Assembly (NCBI GenBank): GCA_029945425.1
Contig: JAQSDV010000001.1
Span: 124,001-188,000 of the forward strand
From: a bacterium
GTDB lineage: Bacteria > Pseudomonadota > Alphaproteobacteria > Micavibrionales > UBA2020
Reading direction: 5' to 3'
DNA: 64,000 nucleotides
The translations under genes were made by a program, and so were the position numbers. The notes below the pieces were generated by a model. It was not told the DNA's origin. It made no database searches and was given only the letters and a program-made list of their open reading frames with translations. The stretch's first letter is position 1. The number at the start of each line of letters is the position of its first letter. Below, one piece after another: positions 54,377-63,061 of the stretch.

Positions 54377-54502
54377 TTGCCCGTTTCTGCACAAAATTTG
54401 CACAATTCACAGCCCGTTTTTCGTGTAATCTGCTGCAATAAACTGTGACTTGAAGCGGTGATTCCAAACTGCTTTGTTGATGACGGGGGAACTTTGGATA
54501 TC

Positions 54503-55861
54503 ATGACGAACAGCAAAAAACTCGCCTGCATTATTTTGGCCGCCGGAAAAGGCACGCGCATGAAATCGGCGCTGCCCAAGCCCCTGCACGAAATCGCGGG
54601 CCGCAGCATGGTCGCCCATGCGATTGCATCCTGCGAAGCGTTGAACCCTGAAAAAATCGTCGTCGTCATCGGCCCCGACATGCCGCAGATGGCGGATGCC
54701 GTGAAGCCGCACACGACTGCCATTCAGGCCGTTGCGAATGGCACAGGTGGCGCGGCGCTGGCCGCGCGCGAACATTTCAGGAATTTCGACGGCGATATCC
54801 TCGTCGTGTTTTCCGATACGCCGCTGGTCACATCCGAAACCATGCAGCGCATGGTGGAGGCGCGCCGCCAGCTGCCCGCGATTGGCCTGACCTATTCCGC
54901 CTTCCGCCCCGCCGACCCCGCGAAATACGGCCGCATGGTGATGGATGATGACGGCACCTTGAAAAAAATCATCGAGTGGAAAGACGCATCGGAAGCCGAG
55001 CGCAAGATTACGCTCTGCAACGGTGGCATCGTCTGCGGCGATGGTGCGAAACTGTTTGACTGGCTGTCACAGGTCGGCAACGACAACGCGCAAAAGGAAT
55101 ATTACCTGACCGACCTGCCGCAGATCGCGCGGAAAGACAACCGCACCACGCATGTCGTGGAAATTTCGGAAGACGAAACCGCCGGCGTCAATTCGCGCGA
55201 AGACCTTGCCAATATCGAAGCCCTGATGCAGCAGCGCCTGCGCCGGAAACACATGGCGAACGGCGCGACGCTGACCGATCCGGCATCGGTATTCTTTTCG
55301 CATGACACGATCATCGGGCAGGACGTCACCATCGGCCCGAATGTCGTGTTCGGCGCGGGCGTGACGATTGCGAATAACGTCGAAATCCTGCCCTTCTGCC
55401 ATATCGAGGGTGCGATTGTGGCCGAAGGCGCGCAAGTCGGCCCCTTCGCCCGCCTGCGCCCCGGCACGGTCATGGGCGCTGATTCAAAGGTCGGCAATTT
55501 CGTGGAAACAAAGAACGCGCAAATCGGCGCGGGCGCGAAGGCGAGCCACCTGTCATACCTCGGCGACGCCACCATCGGCGACCGCGCAAATATCGGCGCG
55601 GGAACGATCACCTGCAATTACGACGGCTACCTGAAGCATAAAACAGTTGTGGGCAAGGACGCCTTTATCGGTTCCAACTCCGCCCTTGTCGCGCCCGTCA
55701 CCATCGGCGACGGCGCGATTGTGGGCGCGGGTTCGACCATCACGCAGGATGTGGCGGCAGACGCGCTCGCCCTCACCCGCGCGCCGCAAGTGGCGAAAGA
55801 AGGCTGGGCGCCTGTGTTCCGCGAAACGAAGAAAAAAGAAAAAGACCAGCAGAAGAAATAA
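54503..55861 (+). CDS. glmU: Bifunctional GlcN-1-P acetyltransferase / GlcNAc-1-P uridylyltransferase
   Basis: 452 residues from ATG 54503. The N-terminal nucleotidyltransferase has LAAGKGTRMKSALPKPLHE, and the C-terminal half is a left-handed beta-helix of hexapeptide repeats (TIGPNVVFGAGVTIANNVEI; NIGAGTITCNYDGYLKHKTVVG, with the acetyl-CoA site region SNSALVAPVTIGDGA). It makes UDP-GlcNAc, precursor of peptidoglycan and LPS. glmS follows by 18 bp and provides its substrate pathway. Confidence 0.96.
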   Translation: MTNSKKLACIILAAGKGTRMKSALPKPLHEIAGRSMVAHAIASCEALNPEKIVVVIGPDMPQMADAVKPHTTAIQAVANGTGGAALAAREHFRNFDGDILVVFSDTPLVTSETMQRMVEARRQLPAIGLTYSAFRPADPAKYGRMVMDDDGTLKKIIEWKDASEAERKITLCNGGIVCGDGAKLFDWLSQVGNDNAQKEYYLTDLPQIARKDNRTTHVVEISEDETAGVNSREDLANIEALMQQRLRRKHMANGATLTDPASVFFSHDTIIGQDVTIGPNVVFGAGVTIANNVEILPFCHIEGAIVAEGAQVGPFARLRPGTVMGADSKVGNFVETKNAQIGAGAKASHLSYLGDATIGDRANIGAGTITCNYDGYLKHKTVVGKDAFIGSNSALVAPVTIGDGAIVGAGSTITQDVAADALALTRAPQVAKEGWAPVFRETKKKEKDQQKK

Positions 55862-55879
55862 ACAAAGGAAGAATGTAAT

Positions 55880-57706
55880 ATGTGCGGCATCGTCGGCATC
55901 CTCAGCAAAGAAAAAGACGCAGCTCCCCTTCTGGTCGAAGGGCTGAAGCGCCTTGAATACCGCGGCTATGACAGCGCGGGCGTTGCAACGCTGGTGGATG
56001 GCAAGCTGGAGCGCCGCCGCGCGGAGGGCAAGCTGATCAACCTCACGGAAAAGCTGGCGAAACAGCCGCTGCACGGCACCGTCGGCATCGGCCATACCCG
56101 CTGGGCGACGCATGGCGGCGCGACGGAACGCAACGCGCATCCCCATATCACTAACGACGTCGCGGTCGTGCATAACGGCATCATCGAAAATTATCAGGAA
56201 TTGAAGGAAGAACTGGAAAAATCGCAGTTCCGCTTTGAATCCGACACCGATACCGAAGTCATCGCGCACCTCGTCACCTTTTACCTGCGTCAGGGCATGA
56301 AACCGCAGGTCGCGGTCGACCAGGCGCTTGCCCGTTTGCGCGGCGCGTTCGCCATTGCCATGATTTTCTCCGGCGAAAAAGACCTTATCATCGGCGCGCG
56401 TTTCGGCACGCCGCTGGCCATCGGGTACGGCAAGGGCGAGATGTTCATGGCATCCGACAGCTATGCGCTCGCGCCGCTGACCGATAAAATCTCCTTCCTC
56501 GAAGACGGCGACCGGGTCGAAATGTCGCGCAGCGGCGTCACCATCCGCAATATCGAGGGTAAAAAGGTCGAACGTGAAGTGCGCGTCACGGCGCAATCCG
56601 GCGCGCTGACCGGCAAGGGCGAATACCGCCACTTCATGGAAAAAGAAATCAACGAACAGCCCGCCGTGATCGGCGACACGCTGAACACCTATATCAATCC
56701 GGCCACCGGCCATATCGCGATGCCGGACGATATCCTGAGCATTGCAAGCGCGCCGAAAATCACCATTTCCGCCTGCGGCACCGCCTATTACGCGGGCTTC
56801 GTCGCCAAATACTGGCTGGAGCAAATCGCGCGCATCCCGACCGAGGTCGATATCGCATCGGAATTCCGCTACCGCGAAGCCCCGCTGCCGGCGGGCGGCG
56901 CGGCGCTGTTCATTTCGCAATCGGGCGAGACGCTGGATACGCTGGAGGCGCTGCGCTATTCCAAACGCCAGGGCCAGAAATGCATTTCAATCCTGAACAC
57001 CATCGAAAGCACGATCGAGCGTGAATCGCATAGCGTACTCCGTACGCTGGCCGGCCCCGAAGTCGGCGTCGCATCGACCAAGGCCTTCACGACGCAGCTG
57101 ACGACGCTGGCCTGCCTGACCATTGCACTTGCCCGCAAGCGCGGCGCGATCACGCCGGAGCGCGAGAAGCAGCTGACCGATGCCTTGCGCGAAGTGCCGA
57201 GCCGCGTGGCCGAACTGCTGGGCCATGACGAAAAAATCCGCGAGATGGCGAAACATATCGCCGAAGCGCGCGATGTTTTGTACCTCGGCCGCGGCACGTC
57301 CTATCCCATCGCGATGGAAGGTGCCTTGAAGCTGAAAGAGATTTCATACATCCATGCGGAAGGCTACGCCTCCGGCGAATTGAAGCACGGCCCCATCGCC
57401 CTGATCGACAACGGCGTGCCCGTGATCGCGATTGCCCCCCATGACGCGCTGTTCGAAAAGACAGCGAGCAACGCGCAGGAAGTGATCGCGCGCGGCGGCA
57501 AGGTGCTATTGATTTCGGATAAACAGGGCATCGCCAAGCTGAAGGACAAATCGGCATGGACGATTGAAATCCCCGAATGCGACCCGTTCGTGGCGCCTAT
57601 CCTTTACACCATCCCCGTCCAGCTGCTCGCCTATCATGTGGCGGTCATCAAGGGCACGGATGTCGACCAGCCCCGCAACCTTGCGAAATCGGTTACGGTT
57701 GAATAA
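55880..57706 (+). CDS. glmS: Glutamine-fructose-6-phosphate aminotransferase
   Basis: A 608-residue enzyme making glucosamine-6-phosphate. The N-terminal Ntn glutaminase has the nucleophile Cys as residue 2 (MCGIVGIL) and IGHTRWATHGGATERNAHPH. Two SIS domains follow (ISACGTAYYAGFVAKYW, SQSGETLDTLEAL, FTTQLTTLACLTI, ALKLKEISYIHAEGYASGELKHGPIALI), and the C-terminus is DQPRNLAKSVTVE. glmU-glmS adjacency makes a UDP-GlcNAc supply operon. The next gene starts within its stop codon (TAATG). Confidence 0.97.
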   Translation: MCGIVGILSKEKDAAPLLVEGLKRLEYRGYDSAGVATLVDGKLERRRAEGKLINLTEKLAKQPLHGTVGIGHTRWATHGGATERNAHPHITNDVAVVHNGIIENYQELKEELEKSQFRFESDTDTEVIAHLVTFYLRQGMKPQVAVDQALARLRGAFAIAMIFSGEKDLIIGARFGTPLAIGYGKGEMFMASDSYALAPLTDKISFLEDGDRVEMSRSGVTIRNIEGKKVEREVRVTAQSGALTGKGEYRHFMEKEINEQPAVIGDTLNTYINPATGHIAMPDDILSIASAPKITISACGTAYYAGFVAKYWLEQIARIPTEVDIASEFRYREAPLPAGGAALFISQSGETLDTLEALRYSKRQGQKCISILNTIESTIERESHSVLRTLAGPEVGVASTKAFTTQLTTLACLTIALARKRGAITPEREKQLTDALREVPSRVAELLGHDEKIREMAKHIAEARDVLYLGRGTSYPIAMEGALKLKEISYIHAEGYASGELKHGPIALIDNGVPVIAIAPHDALFEKTASNAQEVIARGGKVLLISDKQGIAKLKDKSAWTIEIPECDPFVAPILYTIPVQLLAYHVAVIKGTDVDQPRNLAKSVTVE

Positions 57707-58266
57707 TGCGTCGCTTCGCCTTCGCGCTGCTGCTGATGTTTTTCTGTGGCAGCGCGGCGGCGGAACGCAACGACCTTGCGGAATATAAGGGCGACCTGAC
57801 GCTGTCATTCCACGGCCTGCCGCAATTCGCGGATTTTCCCGCCGAAGCCGCACCGCATCACCGCGCGAAGGATGTGGATTTCAAGGGCAACAAGCGCGCT
57901 TGGCAATACCGCACCACGCTGCGCAGCGCACTCGCGGGCGAGGCGGACTTCAACGGGCATTACGCGGTTGCCATCGCAGGCTGCGGCACGGGTTGCCAGT
58001 TGAACTGGATCATCGACCTTGAATCCGGAAAAATCATCTGGCACGGGCAGACGGAAATGGGCGTCGCCTACCGCGCCGACAGCAGCCTGTTTATCCCGAA
58101 TCTTTACGAAACCGATCTGGATATGACCGGCGGCCCCTATTTCAACGCCGCCGATATCCGCTTCCTGTCGGTCAAAGCCGGCAAGGCCTACAGGATTGCC
58201 GAAATCACCGGCGGGTTTGAACGGCATGATGCGCCCGTGGCCTGCAAGACCGTTGAATGCCGCTGA
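57706..58266 (+). CDS. Secreted hypothetical protein coupled to glmS
   Basis: A 186-residue protein with a signal peptide (MRRFAFALLLMFFCGSAAA). The mature domain contains the repeated family-like phrase GEADFNGHYAVAIAGCGTGCQLNWIIDLESGKIIW, with two cysteines four apart that may form a disulphide or bind a metal. A conserved-looking acidic/Gly tail follows (GGPYFNAADIRFLSVK). The start codon overlaps the glmS stop (TAATG). No family name can be given. Probably periplasmic. Confidence 0.7.
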   Translation: MRRFAFALLLMFFCGSAAAERNDLAEYKGDLTLSFHGLPQFADFPAEAAPHHRAKDVDFKGNKRAWQYRTTLRSALAGEADFNGHYAVAIAGCGTGCQLNWIIDLESGKIIWHGQTEMGVAYRADSSLFIPNLYETDLDMTGGPYFNAADIRFLSVKAGKAYRIAEITGGFERHDAPVACKTVECR

Positions 58267-58316
58267 TATTTACCCCCCGCGTGACAGCTGGCGGGCGGTT
58301 TGCTATCCTTTAAGGC

Positions 58317-59297
58317 ATGAGCGCCCTTTCGCCCCGCAAAAAATTTGTCGTGTTTAGTGCCTGCGTCCTGACGGCGGGGATTGCAGGCGTTTTTTTCATG
58401 GGGCCGCTGGCGATTTACAAGGCGTTCCTCGGCGCGGGTTTTTTGCTATTGATCCTGAGCTTCGCGGCGCTGATCGGTCGCGGATATTTCAGCACGGCCC
58501 TCGTCCTCGCGCTCGTCGCATGTTTTGTCGACCCCGCCACGGCGTTCACCGTGCAGGGCGATATCGAGGGCAAGCTGATCCTGAAAGCATCACAGATGCT
58601 GACCACCCTGCGTGTTGCGGCGGGTATTGGCGCGCTTGTGCTGTCGGGTATCGGGCTTTACCACCGCTTCGGCCGTAAAAAGGCTTTCAGAATTTACGGG
58701 GTTTTCGCCGTCGTCGCGACAATCAGCGCGCTTGCTCTCCTCACTGCAAACCGCGTCGCGGCGGGCAATGCCGCGGAATATGAAACCGCATTGCTGACCT
58801 GCGCGGCGGAAATGAAACCGGCGGCAACGCAGGCGGATCAGGCCATTTACAAATATCTCAGCACACGCCGCGACCCGTGGCATGGCTGTGCGGTTGCGAA
58901 AACCTGTGGCGGCAACCCTGTCTGCCGCCTGTCGTTTGCCTATCCCGCGCGCTTCCTCGACATCCTGCGCCATGCGGGGGACCGCGTGATCATCGACGAG
59001 ACGGCGGAAAAATATGCAGCCGTCCTGCCCAACTGCGGCATCCAGCTGTCGCAGCTTGCGGGGGCGGAGGATGTGCGCGCCTATGTCAACGCCCGCCCCC
59101 ATGACCCAGCCTATGCGGAGCGTATCGACTGGGACCTGCTGGGCTGCGCATCAGCCACCGTTTGCGAGCAATATGCCGAGCAATGGGCCGTGCGCCAGCA
59201 GACCTGCGAGGAAGCATATGCAAGGATGCGTGAAACCGATAGCGTCTCTCCGACGTTAGGGGTTATGAGGAAGTTCAACGGAGAAGAGAAGAAATGA
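58317..59297 (+). CDS. Membrane protein of unknown function
   Basis: A 326-residue protein. The first 170 residues contain about five transmembrane helices (FSACVLTAGIAGVFFMGPLAIY, FLGAGFLLLILSFAALIG, ALVLALVACFVDPATAF, LRVAAGIGALVLSGIGLYH, IYGVFAVVATISALALLTANRV). The remainder is a Cys-rich extracytoplasmic region (CAAEMKP, CAVAKTCGGNPVCRL, LPNCGIQLS, LGCASATVCEQY, QQTCEEAYARM). The ten or so cysteines suggest disulphides. It overlaps the next gene by 4 bp. No family recognised. Confidence 0.7.
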   Translation: MSALSPRKKFVVFSACVLTAGIAGVFFMGPLAIYKAFLGAGFLLLILSFAALIGRGYFSTALVLALVACFVDPATAFTVQGDIEGKLILKASQMLTTLRVAAGIGALVLSGIGLYHRFGRKKAFRIYGVFAVVATISALALLTANRVAAGNAAEYETALLTCAAEMKPAATQADQAIYKYLSTRRDPWHGCAVAKTCGGNPVCRLSFAYPARFLDILRHAGDRVIIDETAEKYAAVLPNCGIQLSQLAGAEDVRAYVNARPHDPAYAERIDWDLLGCASATVCEQYAEQWAVRQQTCEEAYARMRETDSVSPTLGVMRKFNGEEKK

Positions 59298-59662
59298 AAC
59301 TTGCTGCCCTGCTGCTGACTTGCGCCTTTCTGACGTTCCTGCCCGGCCGCGCCCATGCGACGCCCGATGCCAAGCAGAGCCTTGCTATCGCGCACCTTAT
59401 TCAACATGTTCGTGAATCCGGCCTGCAATATATCCGCAATGCCAAGTCCTATAACGCCGCCGATGCGGCCAGCCACATGGAAACGAAGCTGAATTACGCG
59501 CGTGAAAGGCTGGAATCGGCGGAGGAATTCATCGATTACTGCGCCTCCCGCAGCTCCATCACCAACAAGCCCTATTACGTCGTGCTGGCCGGCGGCAAGC
59601 AGCAGGAAGTAGGCCCCTGGCTTTATGCCGAGCTGGAAATATTCCGCAATTCATCCAAATAG
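59294..59662 (+). CDS. DUF5329 family secreted protein
   Basis: A 122-residue protein with a signal peptide (MKLAALLLTCAFLTFLPGRAHA). The mature part follows the DUF5329 pattern: IAHLIQHVRESGLQYIRNAKSYNAADAASHMETKLNYARERL, then AEEFIDYCASRSSITNKPYYVV and WLYAELEIFR. Family function is not known. It is translated from an ATGA overlap with the membrane protein gene. Confidence 0.72.
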   Translation: MKLAALLLTCAFLTFLPGRAHATPDAKQSLAIAHLIQHVRESGLQYIRNAKSYNAADAASHMETKLNYARERLESAEEFIDYCASRSSITNKPYYVVLAGGKQQEVGPWLYAELEIFRNSSK

Positions 59663-59665
59663 CGC

Positions 59666-59884
59666 TTACGCGCTGACGTCGATCAGCATCCCCTTGGGCG
59701 ATGAAAACAGCACGCCGCCCTTTTGCAGGTATGGATAGAAACCGCCACGGCTGCGGGGATCGCTGATTTCGGGATTGCCATTCTGGTCAAGCGTCAGCGT
59801 GACCGTGGCGCGCGCGGGGGCAGATTTTCTGTTCCACGTGCCCTGCGGCGCGTTGCTGTGAATGGTCGTGTTGAGTGAGGTCAT
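59666..59884 (-). CDS. 72-residue hypothetical protein
   Basis: From ATG 59884 the product is MTSLNTTIHSNAPQGTWN..., with a beta-rich centre (RATVTLTLDQNGNPEISDPRSRGGFYPYLQKGGVLF). The upstream TTG at 59902 is an alternative start but has poor spacing to AAGGAAA. The gene converges on the DUF5329 gene, its stop only 4 bp from it. No family recognised. Confidence 0.5.
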   Translation of the reverse strand: MTSLNTTIHSNAPQGTWNRKSAPARATVTLTLDQNGNPEISDPRSRGGFYPYLQKGGVLFSSPKGMLIDVSA

Positions 59885-59947
59885 AGGAAGGATATTGGGC
59901 AATTTCCTTGCGCGTCAAGGATACGGCCCCGCGTTATATTTAACGCC

Positions 59948-60142
59948 TTATATCCAGGTATCCAGACGACGATTGGCAGGCATGGGTACGGAAGACGGCA
60001 ATTCGCCGTCTTCGTAACGCTCGAGGTCTGATTTGCTTTCGATATCGTCCTGATCATCCGCAGGCGCAATATCCGCGCGGCGATATTTGAAAGGTGCCCC
60101 GGGCGTATAGGGCAAGGGGGGCGCTGGCGAAATTCGTATCAT
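59948..60142 (-). CDS. 64-residue hypothetical protein
   Basis: ATG 60142 has an excellent ribosome binding site (GGAGGAG). The product is Pro-rich at first (MIRISPAPPLPYTPGAPF), then acidic (DQDDIESKSDLERYEDGELP), with no membrane segment, so it is probably disordered. A GGAAC-N16-CGTT motif stands 32 bp upstream of the ATG and suggests general-stress control. Function unknown. Confidence 0.65.
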   Translation of the reverse strand: MIRISPAPPLPYTPGAPFKYRRADIAPADDQDDIESKSDLERYEDGELPSSVPMPANRRLDTWI

Positions 60143-60173
60143 AGATTCTCCTCCGGCGGTCTTCGTTTAAACC

Positions 60174-60198
60174 AACGGCGCAAGACAGGAAATGTTCC
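60174..60198 (-). promoter_or_regulatory. EcfG-like (general stress) promoter motif
   Basis: On the minus strand GGAAC (60198-60194), 16-bp spacer, CGTT (60177-60174). This matches the alphaproteobacterial EcfG consensus exactly and lies 32 bp before the 64-residue gene. Confidence 0.55.
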
Positions 60199-60253
60199 TA
60201 AAATAATATCTAAACTTATCAGATATTTAGCATAATTTTTATGGTACTAAAGG

Positions 60254-60282
60254 TTGACTTGAACCCAAAACTTTTGTAAATA
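60254..60282 (+). promoter_or_regulatory. Sigma-70 promoter candidate
   Basis: TTGACT (60254-60259), 17-bp spacer, TAAATA (60277-60282), 38 bp before the 53-residue gene, in an AT-rich patch. Confidence 0.55.
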
Positions 60283-60319
60283 TCACCTCAACAAAAAACA
60301 AGAAAAGAGAGTGTTCTAT

Positions 60320-60481
60320 ATGTCTTTCAAAAAATTCCGCGCTGCCGCCCTGATGACCGCCTTCGTTGCCGCCGCAGGCTATGGCGCTTATCAGCAGGTC
60401 GCGCATCCCGAATTGTTTCCGCAAGCGCAGACACCCGAAACCGCGCAGGCCGTGGTGAAATCCCTCGGCCTCGGGAAGTAA
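60320..60481 (+). CDS. 53-residue single-helix small protein
   Basis: ATG 60320 follows AAAAGAGAG and an AT-rich promoter. The product begins MSFKKFRAAALMTAFVAAAGYGAYQQ, a positively charged start plus a hydrophobic helix that could be a signal peptide or membrane anchor. A short Gln/Ala/Pro-rich tail ends in SLGLGK. It lies between two genes that have EcfG-like motifs. I recognise no family. Confidence 0.65.
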   Translation: MSFKKFRAAALMTAFVAAAGYGAYQQVAHPELFPQAQTPETAQAVVKSLGLGK

Positions 60482-60535
60482 CTGTCACCTGAAAGACACG
60501 CCCTCCCCCTAACATGTGCGGGACCGAGTTATTCC

Positions 60536-60560
60536 GGAACGGATTGATTCATGCTGCGTT
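60536..60560 (+). promoter_or_regulatory. EcfG-like (general stress) promoter motif
   Basis: GGAAC (60536-60540), 16-bp spacer, CGTT (60557-60560), exactly matching the EcfG consensus, 43 bp before the outer-membrane protein gene. Confidence 0.55.
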
Positions 60561-60602
60561 GACCAAGCGGTTCGTAATGTCAACCACATGAAAGAAACAA
60601 CA

Positions 60603-61223
60603 ATGAAAAACAAACTCTCCCTTCTGGCGGGCACAGCCGCCATCGCAATGTTCCTCTTCTCGGCGCCCGCTTCGGCACAGACCGAAACCGCGCATACCGA
60701 CAACGGCAGCGGCATCTATCTCGGCGGCTACGGCGGCATGGGCTGGACCGATGCTGAAACCGCAGGCACCGACGGCAACCTGAACGGCGCCGATTACGGC
60801 GTGTTCGCGGGCGTCGAGCTGACCAACTGGCTGAGCCAGTACGAAAACTGGGGCATGACCGCCGCCATCGAAGGCCATTACGGCTGGTCGAGCGCGGATG
60901 ACGATGCCGGCGCAGTCTCGTTTGAAAAAGACACCGAATGGGGCGTCAGCTTCCGTCCCGGCTTCGTTGCCCTCAACGACGCAATGCCGATGGGCCTGAA
61001 GCCCTACGGTATCATCGGCTATCGCCATCTCGATATCGACGCAACCGGCGGCGGTTTCGGCGACGAAGATTTCAACGGCTTTGAACTGGGTCTCGGCACA
61101 GAAGTCATGGCCTTTGGCGATTTCGGCATGCGCCTTGATTATACCCACGTATTCTACGGCTCCGAAGGCGGCATCGACCCCGACGAAGACAACCTGCGTC
61201 TGGGCGTCGCTTACCACTTCTAA
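60603..61223 (+). CDS. Outer-membrane beta-barrel protein
   Basis: 206 residues from ATG 60603 (ATG 60588 is an alternative). It has a signal peptide (LSLLAGTAAIAMFLFSAPASA), then alternating Gly-aromatic strands (IYLGGYGGMGWTDAET; LGLGTEVMAFGDFGMRLDYTHVFYG), and ends in phenylalanine (LGVAYHF), the mark of barrel insertion by the BAM complex. About eight strands fit OmpA-like or OmpW-like small barrels. An EcfG-like motif precedes it and a terminator follows. It may be a stress-induced porin-like protein. Confidence 0.82.
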   Translation: MKNKLSLLAGTAAIAMFLFSAPASAQTETAHTDNGSGIYLGGYGGMGWTDAETAGTDGNLNGADYGVFAGVELTNWLSQYENWGMTAAIEGHYGWSSADDDAGAVSFEKDTEWGVSFRPGFVALNDAMPMGLKPYGIIGYRHLDIDATGGGFGDEDFNGFELGLGTEVMAFGDFGMRLDYTHVFYGSEGGIDPDEDNLRLGVAYHF

Positions 61224-61238
61224 GCGCATGACCTGATT

Positions 61239-61270
61239 AAAAACGGCGGCCTTCGCGGGCCGCCGTTTTT
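61239..61270 (+). terminator. Intrinsic terminator
   Basis: A 13-bp stem (61239-61251 with 61258-61270, core ACGGCGGCC/GGCCGCCGT) and T-run, 15 bp past the outer-membrane protein gene. Confidence 0.9.
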
Positions 61271-61346
61271 TGTTGTTTCAGGCAGTAACTAAAAATTTAC
61301 CATATTGCAATAAACTGGGCTCAACCAGATTCAGGAGATTAATGCT

Positions 61347-62009
61347 ATGGAACACGATCCGAAAAAGCCTGCCCGGACATTATCCGCCAATTTCCATGGC
61401 GTTGCGGCGTATGACCCGCTTTCAGACAAAGCGGCGCCCGCCAGCTATAAAACGGTTGTGGCAGGCCTTACCCGCGACCGTCTCGACAAATTTTTCTTTC
61501 CCGACCTTCAAAAACATTCGCTGGATCCTGTGGCGGAAAAGGACAAGAGCGCCATCAGCTTGCTGGAAGGCACGCACCCTATGGGCTTCCGCGTATCGAT
61601 GATTGCGGCGCAGGATGGTGACAAGCGCGTCTATATGCCCATGATTGACGACACCCTGCGCAACATGACGCTGCTGGTGGGCCCCGGCCCAGCCGGAAAA
61701 AGCATCGCCGATGCCGTAACATATATCGATGGAAGCGAGAAAGACGCGAGCAAAAAGATCAATGAATTCCTGGCGGACGGCGCAAGGCTGCGGGGGGAAA
61801 TGGGCAAGCTTAACGTTTCAGATGCCTATGAACTGGTGGAAGACCTGATCCGTGCTGTATCGGCCAGTGCCGACGTAACGTTGGACCATAAAAATAATAT
61901 TGCAACCGATACGACAGTCGGCGATGTCATGGCCCCCATCGCACGCGGACAGAAGGAGGTCACGCTTTATGCCGTCGCCGCACAGACCTCACGCAAGTTC
62001 AAACTGTAA
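61347..62009 (+). CDS. 220-residue hypothetical protein
   Basis: AGGAG lies 10 nt before ATG 61347. A soluble mixed helix and strand protein. It has GVAAYDPLSDKAAPASYKTVV at first, HPMGFRVSMIAAQDGDKRVYMPMID in the middle and a helical segment (VSDAYELVEDLIRAVSASADV). It has no signal peptide and no catalytic motif that I recognise. It converges on the flavin reductase gene. Function unknown. Confidence 0.7.
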   Translation: MEHDPKKPARTLSANFHGVAAYDPLSDKAAPASYKTVVAGLTRDRLDKFFFPDLQKHSLDPVAEKDKSAISLLEGTHPMGFRVSMIAAQDGDKRVYMPMIDDTLRNMTLLVGPGPAGKSIADAVTYIDGSEKDASKKINEFLADGARLRGEMGKLNVSDAYELVEDLIRAVSASADVTLDHKNNIATDTTVGDVMAPIARGQKEVTLYAVAAQTSRKFKL

Positions 62010-62042
62010 ATAAAATTCAGGCGCGCCCCGGCCACCGCTGTC

Positions 62043-62606
62043 CTAAAACGTCGGCGAGCCTTTCCATTTCGTGAACCCGCGCGATTTATCCATGCGCCTG
62101 CCATCGGTCGTGAAGATCCCCTGCCCGTGGTAATGAAGCGTCTGCGGGAATTTCCTGAACGGCATCACATGCGCCTTCACGACCTTGAAGATGAAGAAGT
62201 TGTATTTATTCACCATGCGCGTGTCATGGATTTTGCATTCCAGATTGGCAAAACATTCGCGCAGCAGCGGCGCTTTTACCTTTGCCGCCTTTGAAGGCGT
62301 CAGACCGAAGGCATCGAACTTGTCGATGTCGCCGCCGTCGCTGTTGCCGATTTTCACGACGGTATCCACCATATCTGCCGTCGGGATATTGATGACGCAC
62401 TCGCCGCTTTTGCGGATCATGTCAAAGCTGTGGTTGGAGCTGGCGATGACGCAGCCGACCAGCGAGGGCGTGAATTCCAGCACGGTATGCCAGCCCATCG
62501 TCATGATGTTCGTCCGGCCCTTATGCGCGGACGACACCAGCACGACCGGCCCCGGCTCCAGCAGGCGGCGGATGTTTTGCGTCGGATAATCGCGTTTGGT
62601 TATCAT
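62043..62606 (-). CDS. Flavin reductase / flavoredoxin-like FMN-binding protein
   Basis: A 187-residue split-barrel protein of the flavin reductase family. It has PGPVVLVSSAHKGRTNIMTMGWHTVLEFTPSLVGCVIASSNHSFDMIRKSGECVINIP, the typical FMN-binding region, and a C-terminal YHGQGIFTTDGRRMD. These enzymes reduce FMN with NAD(P)H or carry electrons. A partner is not visible in the neighbourhood. Confidence 0.82.
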   Translation of the reverse strand: MITKRDYPTQNIRRLLEPGPVVLVSSAHKGRTNIMTMGWHTVLEFTPSLVGCVIASSNHSFDMIRKSGECVINIPTADMVDTVVKIGNSDGGDIDKFDAFGLTPSKAAKVKAPLLRECFANLECKIHDTRMVNKYNFFIFKVVKAHVMPFRKFPQTLHYHGQGIFTTDGRRMDKSRGFTKWKGSPTF

Positions 62607-62710
62607 GATATTTCTCCCTTAAGCACTGCCAACGTCCACGGGAAGCCGGAGGTTTCGGCAAAATCCCGCAACAAAAATCATGGACAAGGTATGCAGCAGA
62701 ACTTGAAGGG

Positions 62711-63052
62711 TTAATCCGCAATCAGGCGGTGTTTGCGCAGCAGGTCCTGCAACTCGCCGGACGCATAAAGGTCGCGCACGATGTCGCAGCCGCCGATGAA
62801 TTCGCCCTTGACGTAGAGCTGCGGAATGGTCGGCCAGTTGGTGAAATCCTTGATCCCCTGACGCAGCGCGGGATCGGCGACCACGTCGATATCCCTGAAA
62901 TTCACGCCCATGTTTTCCAGCACCTGCACGACCGCCGCCGAATAGCCGCATTGCGGGAAGGCGGCCGAGCCCTTCATGTACAGCACAACGTCGTTTTCGG
63001 CGATATCGTGCCGGATGCGTTCAAACACTTCGTTGTTGTCGAAGAGGGCCAT
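62711..63052 (-). CDS. Monothiol glutaredoxin (Grx4 family), CGYS active site
   Basis: A 113-residue glutaredoxin of the iron-sulfur cluster carrier class. The active site is FPQCGYS; most members read CGFS, so Tyr replaces Phe. Other family parts are VLYMKGSAAFP, DIDVVADPALRQGIKDFTNWPTIPQLYVKGEFIGGCDIV and LRKHRLIAD. The BolA gene lies 9 bp upstream. Grx4-BolA pairs handle iron and cluster homeostasis. Confidence 0.92.
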   Translation of the reverse strand: MALFDNNEVFERIRHDIAENDVVLYMKGSAAFPQCGYSAAVVQVLENMGVNFRDIDVVADPALRQGIKDFTNWPTIPQLYVKGEFIGGCDIVRDLYASGELQDLLRKHRLIAD

Positions 63053-63061
63053 GGAAATTCT

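Noticed and set aside
53341..54723. 460-codon minus-strand open frame over the DUF3108 gene and the glmU start
   Set aside because: Crosses a plus-strand terminator and two gene starts. No signal or motif supports it.
55553..56920. 455-codon minus-strand open frame opposite glmU and glmS
   Set aside because: Antisense of two secure genes, with typical shadow composition.
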